Part shown: positions 1 through 8,114 of the stretch, one piece after another
How the letters are laid out: every line of letters begins with the position of its first letter
How positions within the stretch are numbered: the first letter of the stretch is position 1
Assembly: GCF_002272925.1 (NCBI RefSeq)
Contig: NZ_MLAR01000005.1
Span: forward strand, 1-64,000
Origin: Helicobacter sp. 13S00401-1
GTDB lineage: Bacteria > Campylobacterota > Campylobacteria > Campylobacterales > Helicobacteraceae
Reading direction: 5' to 3'
DNA length: 64,000 bases
The notes under the pieces: generated by a model
Told to the model about the DNA's origin: nothing
The model's database searches: none
The model's input: only the letters and a program-made list of their open reading frames with translations
Position numbers and translations under genes: made by a program

Positions 1-534
1 GCTTATAACACTTAATATTTTTTTAGATTCTTTAATTATTTAATTTTTTTAGTTTTTAATTCTTCTTTCTTTTTTAATACTTTTTAGTATTTTAGTTATT
101 AACAAGCTTTGGGCTTTTTGGTTGTACTAAGTTTTAGATTCTTCTCTAAAGTTTTATGTTTTTTAGTTTTTCCTTGAATCTTTTTAATACTTTTTAATCT
201 TAAAACTTATTTTTTATCGTTTACCTCTCTTTTTTAATTTTTCTAATTCTTTTTAGACTTATTGATTTTTTGATTTTTAGTATGATTAATACACCTTTTA
301 TTTTCATCCCCTCTTAATATTTTCATGCTCAATCCTGTCAACTTTGTGACAAAAATATTCAATGTAACTTATGAGTAGCTGATGCTTATATTAGTTTATT
401 TAAAGATATTTTTAAAGCCTAATGACCTTTGTGCGTGTCTGCGCTTTTGATTTATTTTTTTTTTTTTGGACAAACTCTGCCATTTGCCACTAAGGGCAGA
501 AGTCTAAGGTATGGATTTTTGGTATTTTATATAA
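1..534. other. AT-rich stretch without a recognisable gene
   Basis: Very T-rich on the plus strand, with many short runs such as TTTTTTAGATTC and TTTTTAATAC, and no open frame of useful length on either strand. It probably holds decayed DNA at the outer edge of the CRISPR locus. I see no RNA gene, insertion sequence or clear promoter in it. Confidence 0.6.
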
Positions 535-720
535 GTTCTTTTCGAAGATATAGGCAAAAGAAATGCAGTAGAAAAAACAAAGGAGAGGGCAGAAGAGTAT
601 TATAGATATGCACTAGAGTTTGCAAAGAAGAATGATTTAAGATAGCGTTTTAAGTGTGATATCCATGATAATAATGGGCTAGATGCCTATGCTGGCCATG
701 TTGCAATAGTTAGTAAATAA
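535..720 (+). pseudogene. Remnant of an unidentified gene with an in-frame stop
   Basis: One reading frame runs from 535 to the TAA at 718-720 and is broken only by a TAG at 643-645. The part before the stop reads like a charged helical segment (AEEYYRYALEFAKKNDLR); the part after it contains NNGLDAYAGHVAIVSK. The composition looks protein-like on both sides of the stop, which suggests a nonsense-mutated fragment rather than random DNA. There is no start codon with a ribosome site and I do not recognise the family. It could also be two unrelated short frames. Confidence 0.35.
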
Positions 721-786
721 ACTAGAAAAGTAAAATAATAAATAGTCTCCTTAGTTTTTATAGAGATAAAGTTTTAAAACCACATA

Positions 787-1005
787 TTGCGTTTTAGTTT
801 ATTTGTAGAATTTATAGCCGACTTTCAACAAATATATAAAATGCATCTAGTGGGCAAGTGTGATGGCTCTATAAGAAATGAAAAACTAAGAGAGTGCACG
901 CGTAATAAGGGCTACAAATATACAGTTTCTTTTGTAAAAAACCACTATAAATTTATGGAAGTAAAAAGTTTAGGTGAGTATATTTTTTACCTTGCCATTT
1001 TTTGA
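787..1005 (+). CDS. Hypothetical protein or gene fragment (72 aa)
   Basis: The open frame begins at a TTG without a convincing Shine-Dalgarno sequence and encodes 72 residues rich in Phe, Tyr, Lys and Asn. No domain is recognised. It lies between a stop-interrupted fragment (535-720) and another unknown frame (1031-1441), all on the plus strand, so the three may be pieces of one decayed gene or small operon. It may not be expressed. Confidence 0.25.
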   Translation: MRFSLFVEFIADFQQIYKMHLVGKCDGSIRNEKLRECTRNKGYKYTVSFVKNHYKFMEVKSLGEYIFYLAIF

Positions 1006-1030
1006 GCAGAGGTAGGCACGAAAGGCATTT

Positions 1031-1441
1031 TTGTTTAGTTTAGATGAGTGTATCCCGCATGATATTATAACCAAGCACTATGAAGAGGCATATACACTTA
1101 GGAATGACATCTTTATATCTATGTGTTTTATGAGCATGATGGTTTTAGAGGCTGGGGAAATATATCTAGAGGGATGTTTGAGGCTAGATGGTAGTAAGTT
1201 TTTTAAATGTAGTGAAGAAGAAGCGTTAGAGCATCTAACAAAAATCGTAATGGAGTATTATAAGGATTGTGATGGTGCTTTGGATTTTTATGGGAAGATT
1301 CTAAAGTATTTTATTTTTATCAGCTATCATGAGTATGAGATAAGCACAAATACTAAAGCGCTAGAGTGTAAAGAAAATGTCTATAAGTGTATACTTCATA
1401 CAACGCAAACAACTAGACTGGAACTTTTAGAATCTTATTAA
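1031..1441 (+). CDS. Hypothetical protein (136 aa)
   Basis: A 136-residue open frame from a TTG start. The product is acidic and Cys/Tyr-rich, with plausible amphipathic helices (for example EEEALEHLTKIVMEYYKD) and no signal peptide or membrane segment. I do not recognise a family. A good intrinsic terminator follows at 1480, which supports a real transcription unit ending here. The start is uncertain because no ribosome site is visible near the TTG, so the frame may be the 3' part of a longer damaged gene. Confidence 0.4.
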   Translation: MFSLDECIPHDIITKHYEEAYTLRNDIFISMCFMSMMVLEAGEIYLEGCLRLDGSKFFKCSEEEALEHLTKIVMEYYKDCDGALDFYGKILKYFIFISYHEYEISTNTKALECKENVYKCILHTTQTTRLELLESY

Positions 1442-1479
1442 TAGAATCAAAAGTGAAACGATGCCGTAAGACAAAAGTA

Positions 1480-1503
1480 GCCATAAGCTATTATGGCATT
1501 TTT
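1480..1503 (+). terminator. Intrinsic terminator after the 136-aa frame
   Basis: GCCATAA (1480-1486), loop GCTA, TTATGGC (1491-1497), then ATTTTT. This is a 7-bp stem with a short T run, about 40 nt after the stop of the preceding open frame. It separates that unit from CRISPR array 1. Confidence 0.6.
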
Positions 1504-1648
1504 AGATTATACATCTATATCCCCACACCTGGGAAAGCTATGCAAACTAAAGGAAACAAGAGCATGAAAAATGGGAGGATCAGGACGATAGGGCTTTCAG
1601 CGAGCATAACCCTTATCTAAAACAGTAGCGTAACAATATATCTAGGAC

Positions 1649-2146
1649 CAAATAAGAGTCCCCTAAATTCTTATGTGTTATACTACCATCATAAATATAT
1701 GTACTTCCTAAGGCGTTATAAGAGTCCCCTAAATTCTTATGTGTTATACTCTAGTAGGATTTAAGTTACTTAAGTTTTCAGTTATAAGAGTCCCCTAAAT
1801 TCTTATGTGTTATACTCTTCTAACTATGTGTTCACCACTTTGAAAAGTTATAAGAGTCCCCTAAATTCTTATGTGTTATACTCTTAAAAAGACATCGCCA
1901 TACTTGGTAATTGTTATAAGAGTCCCCTAAATTCTTATGTGTTATACTCTAGTAGCACTGAAGTAGATGCTAAATTAGGTTATAAGAGTCCCCTAAATTC
2001 TTATGTGTTATACTGAAAAAAATATCAAAGAAAATGTTCCCGTAGTTATAAGAGTCCCCTAAATTCTTATGTGTTATACTCTGGTTAAATTTAGGCATAT
2101 ATTGAACATAGTTATAAGAGTCCCCTAAATTCTTATGTGTTATACT
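1649..2146 (+). CRISPR. CRISPR array 1: 8 repeats, 7 spacers
   Basis: Eight 36-nt repeats start at 1649, 1715, 1781, 1847, 1913, 1979, 2045 and 2111, separated by seven 30-nt spacers (exact 66-nt period). Repeats start GTTATAAGAGTCCCCTAAAT and end TGTGTTATACT. The crRNA sense is the plus strand, because the GTTATAAGAGTCCCC end pairs with the antirepeat of the tracrRNA just downstream. The first repeat (1649) has lost only its first three bases. The 3' end of each repeat contains TGTTATACT, an extended -10 box, so crRNAs can start inside spacers as known for type II-C loci of Neisseria and Campylobacter. Spacer 4 (1883-1912) matches a spacer of array 2. Confidence 0.98.
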
Positions 2147-2226
2147 ATTAGATAGGTTTAGAGCTCTATTTTAGGGCCTTAAAAGTAAGTTTTGAAAACT
2201 TAAGACAATATTAATCATTTATATTG

Positions 2227-2232
2227 TAGTAT
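2227..2232 (+). promoter_or_regulatory. Possible -10 box of tracrRNA 1
   Basis: TAGTAT at 2227-2232 lies about 8 nt before the first base of the antirepeat (2240). It occupies the position equivalent to the better extended -10 box (TGCTATACT) in front of tracrRNA 2. The match to TATAAT is weak, so this is a positional argument. Confidence 0.35.
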
Positions 2233-2239
2233 TTCAGCT

Positions 2240-2378
2240 GATAGGGATTCAGAGGACTCTTATAATAAGACTAGGATGCACGTCCTAGTTGTACACACCG
2301 GTTAACTCTGTTAACTGTGGCTTCCAAAAGCCGAGATTTTACAAAAGTCTTGTCTTGCGGATATTTAATATTTTTTTT
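2240..2378 (+). ncRNA. tracrRNA 1, matched to array 1
   Basis: The antirepeat at 2240-2266 (core GAGGACTCTTATAAT) aligns without gaps to the complement of the array 1 repeat over 27 nt; several differences are G-U wobbles. It is followed by stem-loops: 2269-2276/2283-2290 (ACTAGGA...TCCTAGT), 2299-2306/2310-2317 (CGGTTAAC...GTTAACTG), 2319-2323/2328-2332 (GGCTT...AAGCC) and 2334-2340/2344-2350, then a run of eight T at 2371-2378 as terminator. It sits directly downstream of array 1 on the same strand. Length and architecture fit Cas9 guide-scaffold RNAs; the exact ends are inferred. Confidence 0.85.
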
Positions 2379-2549
2379 GTGCAGGCGCGCACCGTTTACA
2401 TTTGTCCAAATTAACGATTAGGTCTCATAGAAGCACATCTAAAAATTTCTTTCAACAGTAAAAAATTCATAGCAATCTCAATATTAAAAAATCACTACAA
2501 TACCAATATGTTTAATGCATCATAAAAACTATGATATATGGTTGAGAAA

Positions 2550-2600
2550 GGGGACTCTTATAACATAAATAAATTTAAATCTATTGGGAGTGGGATTATA
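2550..2600 (-). ncRNA. Solitary crRNA-like unit between tracrRNA 1 and cas2
   Basis: On the minus strand: TATAAT (2600-2595), then exactly 30 nt (2594-2565), then GTTATAAGAGTCCCC (2564-2550), which is the tracr-pairing first 15 nt of both repeats. The rest of the repeat is absent. Spacing and order equal those of a real array unit (repeat-end promoter, spacer, repeat start). The last 13 nt of the spacer-like part (TAAATTTATTTAT, complement of 2565-2577) also occur at 3065-3077 in the cas2/cas9 intergenic region. It lies in the 3' region of cas2. It is either a dedicated regulatory crRNA-like RNA or a decayed array relic; expression is not shown by sequence. Confidence 0.5.
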
Positions 2601-2668
2601 CTCCATAAATAGTCAAAAATCATTTATATAATAAAGTTTTACCTACACTTTTAATTTATCTTTAAAAC

Positions 2669-2980
2669 TTAGAAGTCAAATAAACTTCTACCTAAATCTA
2701 TCTTTTCGCTGCGTTTTTTAGGAGCTCCTATAAGTATGTGCATATTTTCATACTGTCTATCAGTTATCTCTAGCATCTTAACGTTTCCATTCTTTGGTAG
2801 GGCAGTTTTTATCTTAGCGCATAGTCTTTTTGAAGATTCCACACCTTTTATAATCCTACTATAAACAGAAAACTGAATCATTAAAAATCCAAGTCTAAGC
2901 AAGTGTGCCCTAAACTTAGATGCCTCGCTCCTTTCTTCGCTAGTTGTAACTGGCAAATCAAACATAACCAAAACCCTCAT
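2669..2980 (-). CDS. cas2: CRISPR-associated endonuclease Cas2
   Basis: Cas2 forms the integrase complex with Cas1 that inserts new spacers. The 103-residue product starts MRVLVMFDLPV, with the conserved Asp of the FDLP strand, and keeps the small ferredoxin-fold length and the R-LGFLMIQFSVY segment typical of type II-C Cas2. The start at 2980 is preferred over the in-frame ATG at 3010 because GGAGAA lies about 9 nt before it and family members begin here. The position is odd: in most II-C loci cas2 follows cas1 on the same strand, but here it is upstream of cas9 and divergent from it. Confidence 0.93.
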   Translation of the reverse strand: MRVLVMFDLPVTTSEERSEASKFRAHLLRLGFLMIQFSVYSRIIKGVESSKRLCAKIKTALPKNGNVKMLEITDRQYENMHILIGAPKKRSEKIDLGRSLFDF

Positions 2981-3010
2981 TAATATTTCTCCATTCACAA
3001 AGTTCTCCAA

Positions 3011-3126
3011 TAGTCTTTTTATAAGAATAAGAATTAAATCTTATAACTATATTTTTAGAGTATAATAAATAAATTTATATATAATACTTAATTAATAAAA
3101 ACAAAATTAATACATAAGGTTCAAGC
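3011..3126. promoter_or_regulatory. Shared cas2/cas9 control region
   Basis: This AT-rich divergent intergenic region holds an inverted repeat, TTATAAGA (3019-3026) and TCTTATAA (3039-3046). Read on the minus strand, the same stretch resembles a CRISPR repeat lacking its GTCCCC core (GTTATAAGA...AATTCTTAT). Two TATAAT boxes for cas9 lie at 3061-3066 and 3080-3085. Between them, 3065-3077 is identical to the seed-proximal 13 nt of the solitary crRNA-like unit at 2565-2577. An AAGG ribosome site precedes the cas9 ATG. The layout suggests autoregulation, but the sequence alone does not prove it. Confidence 0.55.
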
Positions 3127-6100
3127 ATGGGTAAGGATAACGTAAAGACCAAAAAAGTACTAGGACTTGATATAGGGACAGAATCTATTGGTTATGCCAT
3201 AGTTGAGATTCATGAAAGCACAAAGAAAGATAAAGAAAGAGAAAGAGAGTGTAAAGAAAAAAGCCACATAGTGTTGTCTGGCGTTAGGCTTTTTGATAAA
3301 CTAAGTGAAGATAGGTTTAGCGTACCTTTAAGTGCTGTGCGCAGAGCCAATAAAAGTAATCGCAATCGCTTTGTTCGCCGCCATAAACGTATGCAAGAGA
3401 TGGAATCTATCTTTAGAGATATAGGTTTTTTAAACTCAGACTATGACCATGATAGTTTCTTTATAAACTTCCTTGGAAAGATAAGAAAGACAAGGGATAA
3501 CAAAACGCTAGTTCCATATAACCTACGCGAACTTGGAATCAAAGAAAGGCTGGAAAAAGATGAAATCTTTGCCATTATGTATCATATATGCAGGCACAGA
3601 GGCTATCGTTCAGGTCCAGTGTTAGAGGAATCTAAAAAAAAGAAAGACACAGATAAAGAAGGCAGTAAAACTAAGATCATAAATGCTAAGAAACATATGG
3701 GGGATTCTACATTTGGAGCGTACTTAGTAAAAAAGGCTGCAGAAGTAGAAACGCAACCTGCTTATAAAAAATATAGAAATGTATCAATGGCAGATAAGGA
3801 TATGATAGAAGATGAAGTGAGGAAGATTCTGCAAAAACAAGCAGAGTTTTACAAAGAGCTAGATTCTAACTTTATAGACAAGGTAGTAGATATTATAAAC
3901 TATAAAGCCCCAGCCCTAAGTACAGAACAGCTTATAAAGATGCTAGGCAAGTGTACTTTTGAGAAAGATGAACTCCGTGCACCTAAACATGCCTTAACTA
4001 CTATACTTAGCGTCCTCTTGCAAAAGTTAAATAATCTTAAGTTTGATGATAAAAGTCTTAGCACAGAACACTTAAGTATCCTAACAAGTCTCTTTTTTGA
4101 AAAAGGATGTCAGCTAACCTATAAAGACTTAAGGGATGTCTTAATATTGCAAGCTAAGTTTAAGGATATAAACTATGCACAAAAATGCCAAGAGTTTATA
4201 AAAAAAGGCTTAGAAGGGTGCAAGCTTAGTGATGAAAGCACTATTAAAACATTCCCTGCCTTACGCTATCAACTAGCTAGTAGTATAAATGATGAAACAA
4301 ACTTTATATCCTTGCTTGAAAGCAGCCTTGATAAAAATGGAAATATTCCAGATTATAAAAAGTTTTATAGCAAGATTAAAAAAGATTATGAAGCTATAGA
4401 AAAAAATGAAATTTTTTATAAGCAAGATAAGATAAAAAAGATTTTAGAACATTACTCTGTAAATGATTTAGCTTCAGCTTTAGGTAATAGAGAATATGTA
4501 GATTCTATAGTTGAAATCTTTAGCATACAAAAAGACTATGTGACTTTTCAAGAAAAGTTACAAAAAGAGTTAGATAGCCAAGGTAGACTAGAGCTAGAAG
4601 AAAGCCTTATAGGTCTTTTTGAAAGTGGCATATTAGGCACCTCTAACCTAAGTCTAAAAGCCCTAAAAAATATAGAGCCCTTTTTATTGCAAGGGCAAAA
4701 GTATATAGAAGCTTGCCAGAGTGCAGGCTATAAACTCCAAGATAACACTAAAAAATATAAACACTTACCAACTATAACAAAGGCTCAAAAAGAAAACCTT
4801 ATCTTTGCAACTAATCCAAAACTTAGAAAGATAGCCAATCAAGTAGTGATACTAATAAATACTATCCTTAAAAAGCGCCATAAATTTGACTATGTGCATA
4901 TAGAGCTAGCACGCGACTTGCCAAAAACTGAAGAGGAAAAAAGAAGAGAGATAGAGCAAAATAAGTTTTTTAAAAATGAAAATGAAAATGCAAAACAGCT
5001 TGTAGATAAAAACGCAAGTAAAAAAACTTGGCTAAAAGCAAGACTGCTTTTAAATCAAGACTATCAGTGTCCATACTGTAAAGATGAAAACGGAAATCCA
5101 AAAAAGCTAAATAAGCACGAACTTGATAGCTATGAGATAGATCATATTATCCCTTACTCCATAAGTTTTGATAATAGCTTTTCAAATAAGATTCTAGTCC
5201 ATAGAGATTGTAATCAAAAAAAGGGCAACAGGATACCTATGCTTATGTTTACTAATGATGAAGACAAAGAAGCATATATAAGCGGGGTTAAAATATTGCA
5301 CCTACAAAAGACAAAAGAGGCAAACTTGCTTATCACAAAAGAAGAGCTTGAGACTAAACTTGAAGATAGCTTAAAAAGTGGGCGTGTGTTAAGTGATACA
5401 AGATATGCAGGCAAGTTTATAAAAAACTATATAGAGCGCCATCTTCAGTTTGAAGGCAACTGTAGTGATCTTACAGATAAAAATGAAGATGGCACAACAC
5501 GCCAAAGGGTGTATGTTCGTAATGGCAACACAACCACTATCATGCGTAATCTTTGGCATATAGGAACGCAAGAAAAAAATGAAGATTCTGTTAGCATAGA
5601 GCGTTATAAAAAAGATAGAAAACTTCATACTCACCACGCAGAAGATGCCATAATCATAGCTTGTACCACTCAAAGCATCATACAAAAGGTATCAAACGAA
5701 GCAATCAAGCATGAAAGTGACTTTACTAACGGAGAAGAAGCTAAGTCTAAAAACGCCAAGATAGAAAAAGCACTTTTAAAAGCACTGCATAATAGCGAAC
5801 CTATCTTAAACATGAAAGAAAAAGTGCGTCAAAACTTACAAGAAATCTTCCCAAGCCGCAAGGTAGATAGACTAAAAGAGCACGGCGATACTCACGAAGA
5901 GACTATAAACTCAATACGTTATAAAAAAGATGGAAGGTATCTTAAAGTAACTAAAGATATGTTTCAACAACTTAAGATAAATCCTATACCAACATTATCT
6001 ATACCTCTTGAAAGCCTAAATATAGAATCTTTAGAACTTTTATATGGTAAAGATGATAATAATAAGAAGCTATATAGTTTACTAAAAGAGTTTTTACAAA

Positions 6101-7137
6101 ATGAAAAGAAAAAAGATTGTCCAGCATATAAAAAACTACTAAAGATTTTTCAAAAAAAAGAGGAAGTTGAGCTTTTAAAGTGTGAGATAGTCATAAAAGA
6201 TCTAAGTAAGTACAGTGCAGAAAATCTAGTGGTGATAAAAAGAGTTTTACTTAGAGATCTACTATCAAAGCTAGATATAAAAGGCGAAAAAGATAAAAGT
6301 AAAATCAAACAAAACATAAATGAAACTTTGGAATCTCTAGTCCAAAAAGATAGTGGAGCTAAGTATCTATATAACTTGCTAGTAACTTATATTATAAGAG
6401 ATGAAGGAGATGAAAACTCTACTAGTTTTAAACCTTTACTAGATTACTTCCATAAAAAAAATAAGGTAGAGCTTTTAGAGTGCAAGATAAGTATAGAAGA
6501 TAAAGGAACTGATAATAATATAGTTAATAAACTATTTGTGCGTGATGGCGTGGCCAATAAGGGATCACAACAAAAATTTCTTCTTTATAAAACCAAAAAA
6601 GATACTTTTCATATAGGTGTAGTGTATTTCTCAGACAAGATTAAAGATGATAAAACTGCTAAAGTTCAAATAGTCGCAAAAATACCTTACGATAAAAGAG
6701 ATATGAGCAATAAGATAGATGAGAGTGGAAACCTAGTTTATAAATACGTAGATACACTTTATAAAAATGATCTTATATATTATGAAATTAAAGAGGATAA
6801 TAAAACAAAAGAGTATGTATATTACCTAAGTGGCATCGACATAACAAATGCACAAGTCAATCTTATACATCCAATAATACATCAAAAATTAGCATTAGTA
6901 AAAGGTGGTAAATTAACAGAGCAGATAGAACAAAAAACACCAACTATAGGCGGCTTACAAGCTAAGATAGTTAGACTTGAAAAATTGCAAGTTGATGTTT
7001 TGGGAAAGGTTTATAGAAGAAATAAAGAAGGCAGATACGTCTATTTCCCTAAAGCTAAGAAAATCATGCTAAGAGACTTAAGAGAGTATGGAGAGGAGCA
7101 AGCAAAGCTTATAAGATCTTACAAAGCAAAGGAGTGA
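3127..7137 (+). CDS. cas9: CRISPR-associated endonuclease Cas9 (type II-C-like, 1336 aa)
   Basis: RNA-guided double-strand DNA nuclease. Visible parts: RuvC-I with LGLDIGTESIGYAI (Asp15); Arg-rich bridge helix RRANKSNRNRFVRRHKR near residue 75; a long helical REC lobe; RuvC-II HIELARDLPK (Glu593); HNH domain with CPYC and DHIIPYS (Asp672-His673); RuvC-III HHAEDA (836-841, Asp840); then a WED/PAM-interacting C-terminus. All catalytic residues are present. At 1336 aa it is long for II-C enzymes (about 1000-1100). Part of the excess is an apparent internal duplication (about 982-1045 and 1081-1141). cas1 follows after 3 nt; the tracrRNAs and arrays flank the pair. Confidence 0.97.
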   Translation: MGKDNVKTKKVLGLDIGTESIGYAIVEIHESTKKDKERERECKEKSHIVLSGVRLFDKLSEDRFSVPLSAVRRANKSNRNRFVRRHKRMQEMESIFRDIGFLNSDYDHDSFFINFLGKIRKTRDNKTLVPYNLRELGIKERLEKDEIFAIMYHICRHRGYRSGPVLEESKKKKDTDKEGSKTKIINAKKHMGDSTFGAYLVKKAAEVETQPAYKKYRNVSMADKDMIEDEVRKILQKQAEFYKELDSNFIDKVVDIINYKAPALSTEQLIKMLGKCTFEKDELRAPKHALTTILSVLLQKLNNLKFDDKSLSTEHLSILTSLFFEKGCQLTYKDLRDVLILQAKFKDINYAQKCQEFIKKGLEGCKLSDESTIKTFPALRYQLASSINDETNFISLLESSLDKNGNIPDYKKFYSKIKKDYEAIEKNEIFYKQDKIKKILEHYSVNDLASALGNREYVDSIVEIFSIQKDYVTFQEKLQKELDSQGRLELEESLIGLFESGILGTSNLSLKALKNIEPFLLQGQKYIEACQSAGYKLQDNTKKYKHLPTITKAQKENLIFATNPKLRKIANQVVILINTILKKRHKFDYVHIELARDLPKTEEEKRREIEQNKFFKNENENAKQLVDKNASKKTWLKARLLLNQDYQCPYCKDENGNPKKLNKHELDSYEIDHIIPYSISFDNSFSNKILVHRDCNQKKGNRIPMLMFTNDEDKEAYISGVKILHLQKTKEANLLITKEELETKLEDSLKSGRVLSDTRYAGKFIKNYIERHLQFEGNCSDLTDKNEDGTTRQRVYVRNGNTTTIMRNLWHIGTQEKNEDSVSIERYKKDRKLHTHHAEDAIIIACTTQSIIQKVSNEAIKHESDFTNGEEAKSKNAKIEKALLKALHNSEPILNMKEKVRQNLQEIFPSRKVDRLKEHGDTHEETINSIRYKKDGRYLKVTKDMFQQLKINPIPTLSIPLESLNIESLELLYGKDDNNKKLYSLLKEFLQNEKKKDCPAYKKLLKIFQKKEEVELLKCEIVIKDLSKYSAENLVVIKRVLLRDLLSKLDIKGEKDKSKIKQNINETLESLVQKDSGAKYLYNLLVTYIIRDEGDENSTSFKPLLDYFHKKNKVELLECKISIEDKGTDNNIVNKLFVRDGVANKGSQQKFLLYKTKKDTFHIGVVYFSDKIKDDKTAKVQIVAKIPYDKRDMSNKIDESGNLVYKYVDTLYKNDLIYYEIKEDNKTKEYVYYLSGIDITNAQVNLIHPIIHQKLALVKGGKLTEQIEQKTPTIGGLQAKIVRLEKLQVDVLGKVYRRNKEGRYVYFPKAKKIMLRDLREYGEEQAKLIRSYKAKE

Positions 7138-7140
7138 TAA

Positions 7141-8082
7141 GTGGCAACTTTAAACGTCTATGTAAGTACAGATACTATACTAAGCATAAAACATGGGAAT
7201 CTTTTACTCTGTGATAAAGATAAGCTAAAAGAAGAAGTTAGTCTGCCTTTAGACTTGTTGTCATCTGTAGTTATAGATTCTTATAATAGTGTGCTTACTA
7301 AGCACGTTTTAGTCTCCTTAGCGCAAAATAACGTGCTTTTAGTGCTTTGTGATAGCACGCACATGCCAACTTCTATCTTACTTCCCTTTCAAACACATAG
7401 CACAGCTTCTTTGCACATACGCAAGCAGGTAAAGATGCGTCAAAAACAGTTAGGACTTTTGTGGCAAGAGATAATCAAAGCAAAGATTACAAACTCTGCA
7501 AACTTTCTGCATTTAAAACAAAAAGAAAGCTATAAGATCTTAAAGACCATTGCTTCAAAAGTCTTGCCAGATGATAAAGGTAACAAGGAAGCAGTTGCCG
7601 CAAAGGAATACTTCAAAGCACTTTTTGGGGCTAGGTTTAACAGACGAGATGAAAACCCAGCCAACATTATGCTTAACTATACCTATGCACTGCTTCGTGC
7701 AAAGTGTGCGAGAGTTTGTGCTGCTAAGGGTTTGCTTCCTAGTCTTGGCATACACCATAACTCTTTTTTAAATAGCTTTAATCTTGCTGATGATTTTTTA
7801 GAAGTTTTTAGGGCTTTTGTGGATGCCTATGTTACTAACTATCTTGAAGTTTGTGGAGTTGCTAATAGCATAGAAAGTCAAGAGTTTATACTAAGCCCAA
7901 GTGATAAAAAGCATCTACTTAGAATCTTTGATCACAAAATCTGTGTGGATGATAAATATTATTTGATAGATACTGCAATAGAGCAAAGTATAGGGTCTTA
8001 CTTACAAGTTATCTTAGGAGAGAGGGAACATCTGCAACTACCTGTGTTAGATGAAAGATATATAAAAAATATAGCTAGTTAG
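7141..8082 (+). CDS. cas1: CRISPR-associated integrase Cas1
   Basis: Metal-dependent DNA integrase of spacer acquisition, acting with Cas2. The 313-residue product has the usual Cas1 length: an N-terminal beta domain (MATLNVYVSTDTILSIKHG) and a helical catalytic domain with NIMLNYTYALLRA, GIHHNSF (catalytic His) and LADDFLEVFRAF (acidic metal ligands). It starts at GTG, preceded by AAAGGAG about 9 nt upstream, and lies 3 nt after the cas9 stop, so the two genes form an operon. No cas2 follows; that gene lies divergently upstream of cas9. No csn2 or cas4 is present, consistent with subtype II-C. Confidence 0.95.
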   Translation: MATLNVYVSTDTILSIKHGNLLLCDKDKLKEEVSLPLDLLSSVVIDSYNSVLTKHVLVSLAQNNVLLVLCDSTHMPTSILLPFQTHSTASLHIRKQVKMRQKQLGLLWQEIIKAKITNSANFLHLKQKESYKILKTIASKVLPDDKGNKEAVAAKEYFKALFGARFNRRDENPANIMLNYTYALLRAKCARVCAAKGLLPSLGIHHNSFLNSFNLADDFLEVFRAFVDAYVTNYLEVCGVANSIESQEFILSPSDKKHLLRIFDHKICVDDKYYLIDTAIEQSIGSYLQVILGEREHLQLPVLDERYIKNIAS

Positions 8083-8114
8083 TGATAGGTTGATGAACAA
8101 AAAGCGTGTCTATA

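Noticed and set aside
2529-2630. Reading the solitary unit as a normal two-repeat mini array
   Set aside because: Only 15 nt of the left repeat and the ATTATA end of the right one are recognisable; the middle of both repeats is unrelated, so it is listed as a crRNA-like unit instead.
5214-5685. Minus-strand frames inside cas9
   Set aside because: Shadows of a strongly coding plus-strand gene; no protein features.
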